Positions 51,609 through 59,709 of a stretch of DNA of 64,000 bases are shown here, piece after piece. The DNA is from Trichocoleus desertorum ATA4-8-CV12 (GTDB taxonomy: Bacteria > Cyanobacteriota > Cyanobacteriia > FACHB-46): assembly GCA_019358975.1 (NCBI GenBank), contig JAHHIL010000010.1, positions 59,477 to 123,476 of the forward strand. Direction: 5' to 3'. Made by a program: the position numbers and the translations under genes. The number at the start of each line of letters is the position of its first letter. Positions within the stretch are counted from its first letter, which is position 1. The notes below the pieces were generated by a model. That model had not been told where the DNA came from. It saw only the letters and a list, made by a program, of their open reading frames with translations, and searched no databases.

Positions 51609-52892
51609 ATGTTTCCTCTGAAAAATCAGCATGTCGCCCTGATTTCTGTCCACGGCGACCCTGCAATTGAGATTGGTAAAGAAGAGGCTGGGGGACAAAA
51701 CGTTTACGTACGGCAGGTAGGTGAAGCGCTAGCCCGTCAAGGGTGGCAGGTTGATATGTTTACCCGCCAAAGTAGCCCCAATCAACCCAAGATTGTGGAG
51801 CATGCTCCTAACTGCCGCACCATTCGTTTAGTTGCAGGCCCTGAGGATTTTGTACCTCGCGATGAGATCTTCGAGTTCCTCCCAGAGTTTGTGCAAAAGT
51901 TTCTCGATTTTCAGCAAGAGTCTGGCATTGAATATCCTGTGGTTCACACCAATTACTGGCTTTCTTCCTGGGTAGGAATGGAGCTAAAGAAACGCAAGAA
52001 GATTCAGCAAGTGCATACCTACCACTCTTTGGGAGCGGTGAAGTACAAGTCAATCTCCACGATTCCTTTAATTGCGAGCACTCGTCTGGCAACGGAAAAG
52101 GCTTGCTTGGAAACGGCTGAGCGCATTGTGGCAACTAGCCCCCAAGAGAGGGAGCATATGCGATCGCATGTTTCAACTCGCGGCAATATTGACATTATCC
52201 CTTGCGGTACGGATATTCACCGATTTGGCTCCATCTCGCAGTTAGAAGCACGGCAAAAGCTGGGGATTGATCCCGACTCTAAGGTGGTGTTTTATGTGGG
52301 GCGCTTTGATCCCCGCAAAGGCATTGAAACCGTGGTGCGGGCGGTGGGTCGTTCACAGTTGCGTGGTCAAGCTGACCTGAAGTTGGTGATTGGTGGCGGT
52401 AGCCGTCCGGGCCAAAGTGATGGCAGGGAACGCGATCGCATTGAGGGTATTGTCAATGAGTTAGGTCTGAGCGAAATTACCACTTTCCCTGGCCGTTTGG
52501 GTGACGAGACGTTACCCACCTACTACGCTGCTGCGGATGTTTGTGTGGTGCCTAGCCATTACGAACCGTTTGGTCTAGTAGCAATTGAAGCGATGGCGAG
52601 TGGTACCCCTGTAATCGCCAGTGATGTGGGTGGTTTGCAATTTACGGTAGTCCCAGAAGAGACGGGTCTGCTGGCACCTCCCCAAGATGATGCGGCTTTT
52701 GCTGAGGCGATCGATCGCATTTTGAGTGATGCGACTTGGCGCAATCAGCTAGGAGTGGCGGCGAGACATCGGGTAGAAACTTACTTCAGCTGGGAAGGTG
52801 TCGCTTCGCAGTTGAGTGAGTTGTATCAGAAGCTGATGAGCCAACCTGCGGAGAAGGAGTTAAAAAAGGAGTTGCAGCAAGTGGGGGCTTAA
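51609..52892 (+). CDS. Glycosyltransferase family 4, sucrose-synthase/SPS-like
   Basis: A 427-residue cytoplasmic GT-B enzyme. The N-terminal lobe has EEAGGQNVYVRQVGEALARQ, the glycine loop shared with sucrose-phosphate synthases, sucrose synthases and D-inositol-3-phosphate glycosyltransferases. HTNYWLSSWVG and YHSLGAVK are acceptor-site motifs. The donor lobe has FYVGRFDPRKGIETVV and PSHYEPFGLVAIEAMASGTP, with the nucleotide-sugar Glu residues. A role in sucrose or glycolipid synthesis is plausible but not proven. A strong terminator follows. Confidence 0.92.
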   Translation: MFPLKNQHVALISVHGDPAIEIGKEEAGGQNVYVRQVGEALARQGWQVDMFTRQSSPNQPKIVEHAPNCRTIRLVAGPEDFVPRDEIFEFLPEFVQKFLDFQQESGIEYPVVHTNYWLSSWVGMELKKRKKIQQVHTYHSLGAVKYKSISTIPLIASTRLATEKACLETAERIVATSPQEREHMRSHVSTRGNIDIIPCGTDIHRFGSISQLEARQKLGIDPDSKVVFYVGRFDPRKGIETVVRAVGRSQLRGQADLKLVIGGGSRPGQSDGRERDRIEGIVNELGLSEITTFPGRLGDETLPTYYAAADVCVVPSHYEPFGLVAIEAMASGTPVIASDVGGLQFTVVPEETGLLAPPQDDAAFAEAIDRILSDATWRNQLGVAARHRVETYFSWEGVASQLSELYQKLMSQPAEKELKKELQQVGA

Positions 52893-52933
52893 CCCACTAG
52901 GTCTTAACTAGTTCTTGAGGTGATAACTCGATG

Positions 52934-52973
52934 AAGCCTGATGGCTGTGCTTTGGTGCAGTTGTCAGGTTTTT
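52934..52973 (+). terminator. Terminator of the GT4 gene
   Basis: AAGCCTGATGGCTGTGC pairs over about 17 bases, with several G-U wobbles, with GTGCAGTTGTCAGGTTT around a TTTG loop. A T5 tail follows, 42 bases past the stop codon. Confidence 0.9.
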
Positions 52974-53090
52974 ACTTTTCTTCCCCGTGCTTCGCTTGCC
53001 AAAATTGCTACTGAGGACACTTAACTTAACAGACTGCTAGGCTGGGTCTGGTTTGCATCAACCTAGATTATCAAGCTTTAGCTAACAGAA

Positions 53091-54542
53091 ATGAACTTGC
53101 AACAAGCAGAGCTGTATCAGCGGATTCAAGCTTTTTCACTTGATAACCCCCATGACTCACTTTCTTTTAGCAAACGCTTAGCCTGTGAGAATAAGTGGAG
53201 CGTTGAGTACACTCAGCGAGTTATTCAGGAATACAAAAAGTTTGTGTTTTTGGCAGTGGTAGCAGGGCATCCGGTCAGCCCTTCCGAACAGGTAGACCAA
53301 GCTTGGCATCTCCACTTGACCTATACTCGCTCTTACTGGGAAGAGTTTTGTTCCAAGGTTTTAGGCACCCCACTACACCACGAACCGACGAGGGGTGGCA
53401 ACGCCGAGCAAGAAAAGTTTGACGACTGGTACAACCAAACCCTTGCAAGTTATACAGCTTGGTTTGGTGAAGCGCCCCCTACGGATATTTGGCCTCCAGC
53501 CCATTTGCGCTTTGCCCAAGAGGCAGAGTTAATTCAGGTTGATCCCCAGCATTATTGGGTTTTGTCGAAGTTAAAACTGCCCAAGCCCGCGATCCCACTT
53601 CTGGCACTGATACTTGCTCTGGCGATTGTGGGCTGCACGCCACTGATGAGGTTGGAGCTGGAAAATCCACTTAATTTCAGAGGGCCAGAATTTTTAGGGT
53701 TTTATATGATGTTGGCGATCCCAGTGGTAGGGTTTGCCAGTTTACTGCGTTGGCTGCTGCGCTTCCCAAGCCAAGGTGCAGTTGCCTCCTCTGATCTCGA
53801 CTTGTACGAAATTGCGTTTTTAGCGGCAGGGCGAGAACGAGCAGTGGAGACAGCAATTGTTCAGTTAGTGCAACATCGATACTTACAACCTAAGTCCAAA
53901 ATTCAAGCACTATCCGTTACCGAAGCTTTGCCTAAAGAGAGGCATCCTCTAGAACAGGCAGTTGAAACAGCAGCCAGAGCCAACGGGAGTGTGTACCACA
54001 TTAGAGGAGCCGTAACCAATATTGCTGAGGAGGTTGGCGATCGCCTGCGAGAAAGAGGATTGTTATTACCTTATTGGCGAGCGTTTCTGGCGCAATGGGT
54101 TCCAGCTTTGTCCATTATTGCTTTGTTGGTGCTAGGGATTAGCAAGATTAGCGTTGGTCTTGAACGTCACAAACCAGTAGGATTCCTGATGATTCTCTGC
54201 CTTTTTACGGCCTTTGCAGCGATTCGCTGCTTAACTCCAGTTGGCTTAAGTCGTTTTGGACAGCAAGTTGTGCAAACTTTATTGCAGCAGAATGCCAGCT
54301 TGAAACAAGCAGCTTTAAACAGTCAAGCGAAGCACAGCCCAGTAGGATTAGCATTTGCTCTTTTTGGGACTGCATCTTTGTCAAGCCAATCCTTTGCAGA
54401 TTTACGCTTTGTTCTAAGTCATTCAACTAGTTCGAGTAGTAGCAGTTTCGATGGTGGGGGTGGCTGCGGTAGTAGTGGTTGTAGCAGTGGAAGTTGCGGG
54501 GGTGGATGTAGTGGAGGTGGATGTGGGGGTTGTGGGGGTTAG
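53091..54542 (+). CDS. TIGR04222-type membrane protein with Gly/Cys-rich tail
   Basis: A 483-residue protein. The N-terminal 150 residues form a glycine-rich-domain-protein-like (GRDP/DUF1399-type) module, with FVFLAVVAGHPVSPSEQVDQ, AWHLHLTYTRSYW and LGTPLHHEPTRGG. Four membrane helices follow at about 165-185, 200-222, 335-352 and 362-380, with the TIGR04222 core YEIAFLAAGRERAVETAIV between them. The last 32 residues are almost entirely Gly, Cys and Ser (GGGGCGSSGCSSGSCGGGCS and on) after a Ser run. The tail may bind metal or form disulphides; function unknown. Confidence 0.88.
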   Translation: MNLQQAELYQRIQAFSLDNPHDSLSFSKRLACENKWSVEYTQRVIQEYKKFVFLAVVAGHPVSPSEQVDQAWHLHLTYTRSYWEEFCSKVLGTPLHHEPTRGGNAEQEKFDDWYNQTLASYTAWFGEAPPTDIWPPAHLRFAQEAELIQVDPQHYWVLSKLKLPKPAIPLLALILALAIVGCTPLMRLELENPLNFRGPEFLGFYMMLAIPVVGFASLLRWLLRFPSQGAVASSDLDLYEIAFLAAGRERAVETAIVQLVQHRYLQPKSKIQALSVTEALPKERHPLEQAVETAARANGSVYHIRGAVTNIAEEVGDRLRERGLLLPYWRAFLAQWVPALSIIALLVLGISKISVGLERHKPVGFLMILCLFTAFAAIRCLTPVGLSRFGQQVVQTLLQQNASLKQAALNSQAKHSPVGLAFALFGTASLSSQSFADLRFVLSHSTSSSSSSFDGGGGCGSSGCSSGSCGGGCSGGGCGGCGG

Positions 54543-54896
54543 AGAGAAGGGGTTCACGGTTTAGCTCTGGGAGAAACAGCCTTGGGGAATTCTCCCCCAA
54601 ACCCCCTCCAGAGTGCATTGTGGCAGGGTGGCTTCATTTAAACAAGGAGAAAATTGCAATGGGGTTTAACTCCTTGCCCTACCCTTTTTCTGGTATGTCC
54701 GTTAGGGCTGAATTCCTTGCTACTGAAGGTTTTAAGCAGGTTCCCCCCAAGTCTGGGGGGCTAGGGGGGCTAGGTTCGGGATTCTTTATTTCTAGACGCC
54801 GCCTTGCTGTCAGAGTACATAGTAGGGGCCTATTGTCGGGAGGTCTTCGGGAGTGTTTGGGTTGGCTGGTTTGGTTGTCAGGTTTAGGGGGCTGTT
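54543..54896. repeat. Intergenic stretch with G/C-run hairpins
   Basis: CCCCCC (54743-54748) and GGGGGG (54755-54760) form a hairpin with a 6-base loop. It is followed by two more CTAGGGGGG-like units, and CTCCCCCAAACCCCC occurs near 54591. These match the style of the repeats at 25146 and 47484. A continuous open frame across the region is Gly/Arg/Ser-rich and not credible as a gene. Confidence 0.55.
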
Positions 54897-55727
54897 TTAG
54901 TAGTCGGTGATCTCGGATTCTGGCTCTATGGCGGGATCTGGGGTGGCATCGAGTTGTTGTAGGGTTTCTTTGACCATTTGTTGAATTTCCGATCGCACTT
55001 GTTCGTAAGCTTCAGCGGCGCACCAGGGTCGTAGATAGAGGACTGTGGTGGTGGGGGAGACGGTGTGGACGTGGCAGGTGGGTTTGGGATCGTTGAGGAC
55101 TAGGGGGTGGGGGAGGACTAGGGCGAGCAACAGGGTGATGGTGGAGTCGATGGGGCGATCGCCGATGTCAATTTCTAAATCGACGCGGCGGGTGCCCAAG
55201 GTGGTCATGTTTTTTAGGGTGCCGCTGAATAGGTTGCTGTTGGGGACGGTGATTTTGACGTTATCGCGAGTGACTAGGGTGGTGTAGAACAGGCCGATGC
55301 TATCGACGATGCCAAATACGCCTGCGCCTTCCACATAGTCGCCCACTTCAAAGGGTCGAAAGGTGATGAGCATAATGCCCGCTGCGAAGTGAGACAGGGT
55401 GTTTTGCAGCGCTAAGCCGATCGCGAGTCCGGCGGCACCCACTACAGTGACTAAGGTGGCGGTAGGAATGGCCAGGGCGGTCAGGGCGGCGCTAATGCCT
55501 ACGACTAGGGTGACGATTTCGGAGGCTTGTACCAGGAATTTGCGGATGGTGGGTTCGGTGCGGTTGAGGGTTCGCCGCATAACGCGCCCCACGACCCCGA
55601 TCGCTAAGCGAGTTAGGACCAAGATACCAATGGCCCCAAAGACTCTCGGTACGATGTCAAAAGCCAATTCAATCAGGTTTTGGGCAACCTGCGGTGTGAC
55701 GGCAGCAAGCAAAACGGTCATAGACAA
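54897..55727 (-). CDS. Small-conductance mechanosensitive channel, MscS family
   Basis: A 276-residue membrane channel that opens under membrane tension to release solutes during hypo-osmotic shock. Three N-terminal helices end in the pore-lining TM3, GAAGLAIGLALQNTLSHFAA, with Gly/Ala spacing. The MscS beta domain follows: RPFEVGDYVEGAGVFGIVDS and ITVPNSNLFSGTLKN. The cytoplasmic alpha/beta end has EVDLEID-like strands and LYLRPWCAAEAYEQVRSEIQ. Length matches the minimal MscS. The start is ATG 55727. Confidence 0.93.
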   Translation of the reverse strand: MSMTVLLAAVTPQVAQNLIELAFDIVPRVFGAIGILVLTRLAIGVVGRVMRRTLNRTEPTIRKFLVQASEIVTLVVGISAALTALAIPTATLVTVVGAAGLAIGLALQNTLSHFAAGIMLITFRPFEVGDYVEGAGVFGIVDSIGLFYTTLVTRDNVKITVPNSNLFSGTLKNMTTLGTRRVDLEIDIGDRPIDSTITLLLALVLPHPLVLNDPKPTCHVHTVSPTTTVLYLRPWCAAEAYEQVRSEIQQMVKETLQQLDATPDPAIEPESEITDY

Positions 55728-55941
55728 TGTCGAGGATGTAGCACTGATCTAACGCTCCAAAGTTTAGCGTTTAGCGGTCTGAATTGATGCAGTTAGCCTG
55801 AATTAGAGAGCCTGTGGCGATCGCTTTTCTGCTAACTCAGCTCAGTTCGTCACTGCTGACACTGCAATTCATCAAGAATTTTGAATAACCTATTCCGCAA
55901 AAGGGGATTTGACGATTCACTAAACACAAAGATCAGTTTCT

Positions 55942-57879
55942 ATGCCAAGCAAGTCGCAGCCGAAGATGGTGTTGCCACGGGAGGCTTACCAAGCGTTACC
56001 TCCAGGGGAACGTTACGAACCCGTAGTCCCCGATGAGTCTGAGATGCCTGAGTTGACGCCCAAATCTTTACTGGTTGGAGTGGCGGTAGGAATTTTATTT
56101 GGAGCGGCGAATGCTTATCTGGGGTTGAAGGTAGGGTTGACGGTTTCGGCTTCGATTCCGGCGGCGGTAATTGGGGTGGCTGTGTTCCGGGCGTTACGGC
56201 AAGGTAGCTTGCTCGAAACCAATATTGTCCAAACCATTGGCTCGACGGGAGAGTCTTTGGCGGCTGGGGTGATTTTCACCTTGCCAGTGCTGTACCTGTG
56301 GGGCGAAACACCAGGTTTCTGGCCGATTTTTCCGCTGTCGCTGCTCGGTGGGTTGCTGGGCGTGCTGTTTATGATTCCGCTGCGGCGATTCTTGATTGTG
56401 CAGGAGCATGGACGACTGACCTATCCGGAAGGGACTGCTTGTGCTGAAATTTTGGTGGCATCCCAGGCAGGAGGGCCACAAGCCAAGCTTTTGTTTAGTG
56501 GTTTGGGTGTGGGGGCTTTGTACTCGGCTTTAGAGCGCTTTGGTCGCCTTTGGCCTGCGGAACCGGATGTAGCGATCGCGCAAGCGGGATTTCGGACTTC
56601 GATTGGGGCCAGTGTCACACCGGAATTGCTGGGAGTGGGTTACATCGTTGGCCCAGCGATCGCAGCGGTAATCTTGGCGGGAGGGGCGATCGGGTGGCTA
56701 GTGATCATGCCCTTGATCTATTTATTTGGCAGTGGGGTGCCAACGCCCATTGCCCCGGAAACCGTCACTCGGATTGCCGATATGGACAGCTTCAGCATTT
56801 GGAGTCGTTACATCCGCTATATCGGAGCGGGGGCTGTGGCTTTCGGTGGCTTGTTTAGCTTGCTCAAGTCAGCTCCAACCCTGTGGGAATCAGTGCGACT
56901 CACCGCGATCGCCCTCAAGCAACGCGGCAGTCACCAGGCGGAACGGACGGATCGCGATTTGTCTCTAGCGTTGGTTGCAGTCAGTTTGATTGTGATTGGT
57001 TTGCTGGTGGCATTTTTACCGCTACGAACCGGAGGAGCGGGGCCAGTCGGGTTGCTGGCAGGTTTGGCAGTGGTGGTGTTTTCCTTCTTTTTTGTCACGG
57101 TCTCCTCGCGCATTGTGGGCATCATCGGCAATTCTTCGAACCCCATTTCCGGGATGACGATTGTCACGGTGCTAATTTGTGCGCTGTTGTTTGGCTCTGC
57201 CTATAGTCTCCAAGAAGCGAAAGTCGCGGTGCTCACCATTGGCGCTTTAGTTTGTATTGCCGCCGCCAACGCCGGAGATACCTCTCAAGACTTGAAAACG
57301 GGTTTTTTGATCGGAGCCACTCCCCGCAATCAACAAATTGGGGAAATTGTGGGAGTGGTTACGACTGGGTTGGTGATGAGTGCTGTGCTGGAGCTGTTCC
57401 GCGCCGACATTGTTTCTGGAGCCTTTAAAGCGCCCCAAGCCAACTTAATTCGGCTGGTGATTGATGGCGTTTTGGGTGGCAACTTACCGTGGGGCTTGGT
57501 CTTGGTGGGGGCGGCTTTAGCGGCTTGTGTGGAAATGATGCGGTTGCCCACGCTCGCCTTTGCCGTGGGGCTGTATCTGCCGATTCACCTCTCGATCCCA
57601 ATTATGATCGGTGGTTTAATTCGGCTCGCGGTAGAAGCCTGGTCTCCCCCTCGCAGCCTAGAGCGACGGCGGGAAGCAGGGGTTTTGTATGCGTCAGGAT
57701 TGATTGCGGGAGCAGCTTTGCTGGGTGTCGTAGGAGCCGCGATCGCCTTCTTCAACCTCCCGTTTGCCCAGGCAGAACCACCGAATCCAGCGCAGTGGCA
57801 AGGAGCCGCGATCGCCTTTACTCTCCTTAGTGCCAGTCTCCTTTGGGTGATCTCTCGCTCTCCAAGTCGGCGGAAGTAA
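55942..57879 (+). CDS. OPT-family oligopeptide transporter
   Basis: A 645-residue polytopic membrane transporter with about 14-16 helices. Bacterial members carry small peptides or metal-chelate complexes with protons. Typical features are the N-terminal PELTPKSLLVGVAVGILFGA followed by NAYLGLKVGLTVSASIPAAV, then LTYPEGTACAEILVASQAGG and a late NAGDTSQDLKTGFLIGATP motif. All are standard for the bacterial OPT branch. The gene is complete and stands alone. ATG 55942 gives 35 cytoplasmic residues before the first helix. Confidence 0.95.
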   Translation: MPSKSQPKMVLPREAYQALPPGERYEPVVPDESEMPELTPKSLLVGVAVGILFGAANAYLGLKVGLTVSASIPAAVIGVAVFRALRQGSLLETNIVQTIGSTGESLAAGVIFTLPVLYLWGETPGFWPIFPLSLLGGLLGVLFMIPLRRFLIVQEHGRLTYPEGTACAEILVASQAGGPQAKLLFSGLGVGALYSALERFGRLWPAEPDVAIAQAGFRTSIGASVTPELLGVGYIVGPAIAAVILAGGAIGWLVIMPLIYLFGSGVPTPIAPETVTRIADMDSFSIWSRYIRYIGAGAVAFGGLFSLLKSAPTLWESVRLTAIALKQRGSHQAERTDRDLSLALVAVSLIVIGLLVAFLPLRTGGAGPVGLLAGLAVVVFSFFFVTVSSRIVGIIGNSSNPISGMTIVTVLICALLFGSAYSLQEAKVAVLTIGALVCIAAANAGDTSQDLKTGFLIGATPRNQQIGEIVGVVTTGLVMSAVLELFRADIVSGAFKAPQANLIRLVIDGVLGGNLPWGLVLVGAALAACVEMMRLPTLAFAVGLYLPIHLSIPIMIGGLIRLAVEAWSPPRSLERRREAGVLYASGLIAGAALLGVVGAAIAFFNLPFAQAEPPNPAQWQGAAIAFTLLSASLLWVISRSPSRRK

Positions 57880-58060
57880 CAACCTCTGCAATTAAATTTT
57901 GGGATACGCCGCTGGAACGACTGCAATTCTCTCGCAAGGCTCAGGGGTGTTGCCTGTAATTTTGTTGCAATGGAGATAGGTGCATTTTTAACAAACCCTG
58001 ACTTTACAGACGGCTGATTTTACAGACCTAACCATTTTCTAACCTGTTTTAGGAGAACCA

Positions 58061-58074
58061 CCCTGGTTTCAGGG
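58061..58074 (+). promoter_or_regulatory. Hairpin overlapping the ribosome-binding site of the next gene
   Basis: CCCTG (58061-58065) and CAGGG (58070-58074) pair around GTTT, eight bases before ATG 58083. The 3' arm includes the GGG of the GGGAGG Shine-Dalgarno sequence, so folding would reduce translation. Confidence 0.35.
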
Positions 58075-58082
58075 AGGCACTT

Positions 58083-58376
58083 ATGGCACAAATTACAGAA
58101 TGTCCCAATTGCGGCAAGAAAGGACTCGTCCAACGCGGCAATGACCTGTTTCAATGCCTATCTTGCAACTTTAGTCGCGATCTTTCTGAAGCAGAACGTG
58201 GCAACGATATTTCTTGGGTACTCATCGTTGGGCTTGGTGTTGCCCTGTTGTTGAAGGTAGTGCAAGTTTTTGATTCGTCTCAGACTCCCAACTACAACAG
58301 CCCCAATTCCAGAGCTGCGATCGCCCCTGAGGTGTTGGTGTCTAAGGCCACAACTTTTTCTGACTTGACTCTCTAG
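58083..58376 (+). CDS. Small zinc-ribbon membrane protein
   Basis: A 97-residue protein. A zinc-ribbon of four Cys opens it: CPNCGKKG and CLSCNFSRD (CxxC...CxxC). One membrane helix follows, WVLIVGLGVALLLKVVQVF, and then a polar Ser/Asn/Pro tail. The zinc ribbon should face the cytoplasm. It may be a small adaptor; no family name is known to me. Start ATG 58083 with GGGAGG upstream. Confidence 0.8.
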   Translation: MAQITECPNCGKKGLVQRGNDLFQCLSCNFSRDLSEAERGNDISWVLIVGLGVALLLKVVQVFDSSQTPNYNSPNSRAAIAPEVLVSKATTFSDLTL

Positions 58377-58496
58377 TTTGTTGCATTCGGTTCATGCGCC
58401 TGTTAGAGACCGCCAGAGGGTCTTAAGATAAGAGGGGCAAATCTTGGCCTTTACGGAGGTCATTGTTTGCTGTATGAATTCCGCCGTAGATGAGTT

Positions 58497-59093
58497 ATGC
58501 AAGATCAACTCTGGTTTGAACCGCTAGTTTGGACAGATTACCGACTGGCCCTCCTATTTGCTGTCCTTTTTCCTTTAATTCTGCTGACTTGGGCTTTTGT
58601 GCAAAAAAATGAAACCATTCAGCATCTGTTAGCTATTTATTGGCGGGTTTCGAGCTTGCTAGCCATCACGGTCTACTTGATGATGGCAGCAGTGCCCCTC
58701 AGTTTTGTCTCAGCCCTGATGGCACGGGTTCTCATTCCCATTGCGCTGTGGTTCTGGGTTGACCTCAACGAAGAAATTGACGATCAATCCCGTAGTCCCT
58801 TGAAGCTAACATTTAATGCTTGGCGTTGGGCCATGACGGTCTACAGCGCTTTAGGAGCCTTGCTTAGTTTGCCTTTCCTGCAATGCGCTATTTCTCAAGC
58901 AGCTCTGAACACAAGATTTTGTCGGGTTTGGTTTGATCCACCCCTATTGTTCAAGCAGTATTTTCATGCCAACACCAGCGTCCGCTTTCTCGGCTTCCTT
59001 GGAGTGGTGGGTTTACTCGCTTATGTAGCTTGTTTGAGCTATTTCGTCTTGGTGAAGCTGTCCAAGCAAGGCCGCTCTGCCACCCAGCAGTAA
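58497..59093 (+). CDS. DUF3177 family membrane protein
   Basis: A 198-residue cyanobacterial membrane protein with about five helices. Examples are LALLFAVLFPLILLTWAFVQ, SSLLAITVYLMMAAVPLSFV and FLGFLGVVGLLAYVACLSYF. Conserved-looking polar motifs include EPLVWTDYRLALL at the start, WFWVDLNEEI between helices, and CRVWFDPPLLFKQYFHAN. These are typical of DUF3177. No function is known. The start is ATG 58497. Confidence 0.88.
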   Translation: MQDQLWFEPLVWTDYRLALLFAVLFPLILLTWAFVQKNETIQHLLAIYWRVSSLLAITVYLMMAAVPLSFVSALMARVLIPIALWFWVDLNEEIDDQSRSPLKLTFNAWRWAMTVYSALGALLSLPFLQCAISQAALNTRFCRVWFDPPLLFKQYFHANTSVRFLGFLGVVGLLAYVACLSYFVLVKLSKQGRSATQQ

Positions 59094-59106
59094 AGCCAGG
59101 GTTGCT

Positions 59107-59622
59107 TCATTTTGAGGTTGGTTGTTGAGCAGCCCGTAGCAACAGCCAACCCGCGATCGCTAAGCCTGCCCCCAGCGCTAAAAATCCCATATCCCAGGCG
59201 AATTCATTCGGGCCTGACTTGACGTGGTGGATGCCTAGAATTTGGTGATCGATGATGCCCTCTACCACATCAAAGATCCCTGCCCCCAGCAGCAAAGCAC
59301 CCCCAAACCTTTTGGAAGACCAAGCTAAATTACCCCGCTCCAAACCCCGCCACAACACCACCAGCCCGCTAAAGGTAAACGCATAAGCCACGACATGAAA
59401 GAGTCCATCTGCTAGGGTATTGAGTTTCAGCCCTGCTACCGTCGTATCGGCATAGCCTGCACTGGTAAGCATGTGATGCCACTGCAAAATTTGATGCAGC
59501 ACCACGCCATCAAAAAAACCACTAAACCCCAAGCCAAACAAAATCCCAGCGGCAACTACAGATTTGCGATCGCCCCTTTGGTTTTGGTTAGCGAGGGGAG
59601 TTTGAGTAGGATTGGCTCTCAT
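59107..59622 (-). CDS. DUF2243 family membrane protein
   Basis: A 171-residue membrane protein with four helices. The first half carries the family signature ILFGLGFSGFFDGVVLHQIL followed by QWHHMLT, where Asp and His residues lie within the helices. The pattern recurs in the second half as GIFDVVEGIIDHQILGIHHV, an internal duplication. The in-membrane His/Asp pairs suggest metal binding, but no function is established. It converges with the DUF3177 gene with 13 bases between stops. Confidence 0.92.
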   Translation of the reverse strand: MRANPTQTPLANQNQRGDRKSVVAAGILFGLGFSGFFDGVVLHQILQWHHMLTSAGYADTTVAGLKLNTLADGLFHVVAYAFTFSGLVVLWRGLERGNLAWSSKRFGGALLLGAGIFDVVEGIIDHQILGIHHVKSGPNEFAWDMGFLALGAGLAIAGWLLLRAAQQPTSK

Positions 59623-59709
59623 GGGTAGATAGGAAGCTAAACGTCGTCACTTAGACTAGCCCCAGAAAATTTGTTGATTAATCAGCACCAGGAGAGATCA
59701 TCCCTAAAC

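Noticed and set aside
53000..54540. Gly/Cys-rich tail as a sequencing artefact
   Set aside because: Cys/Gly-rich tails are a known feature of TIGR04222-type proteins, and the frame remains open and ends normally.
54521..54910. Plus-strand 129-codon frame
   Set aside because: It overlaps the end of the TIGR04222-type gene in another frame and runs through G/C-run hairpins; the Gly/Arg/Ser-rich product is an artefact of repeats.
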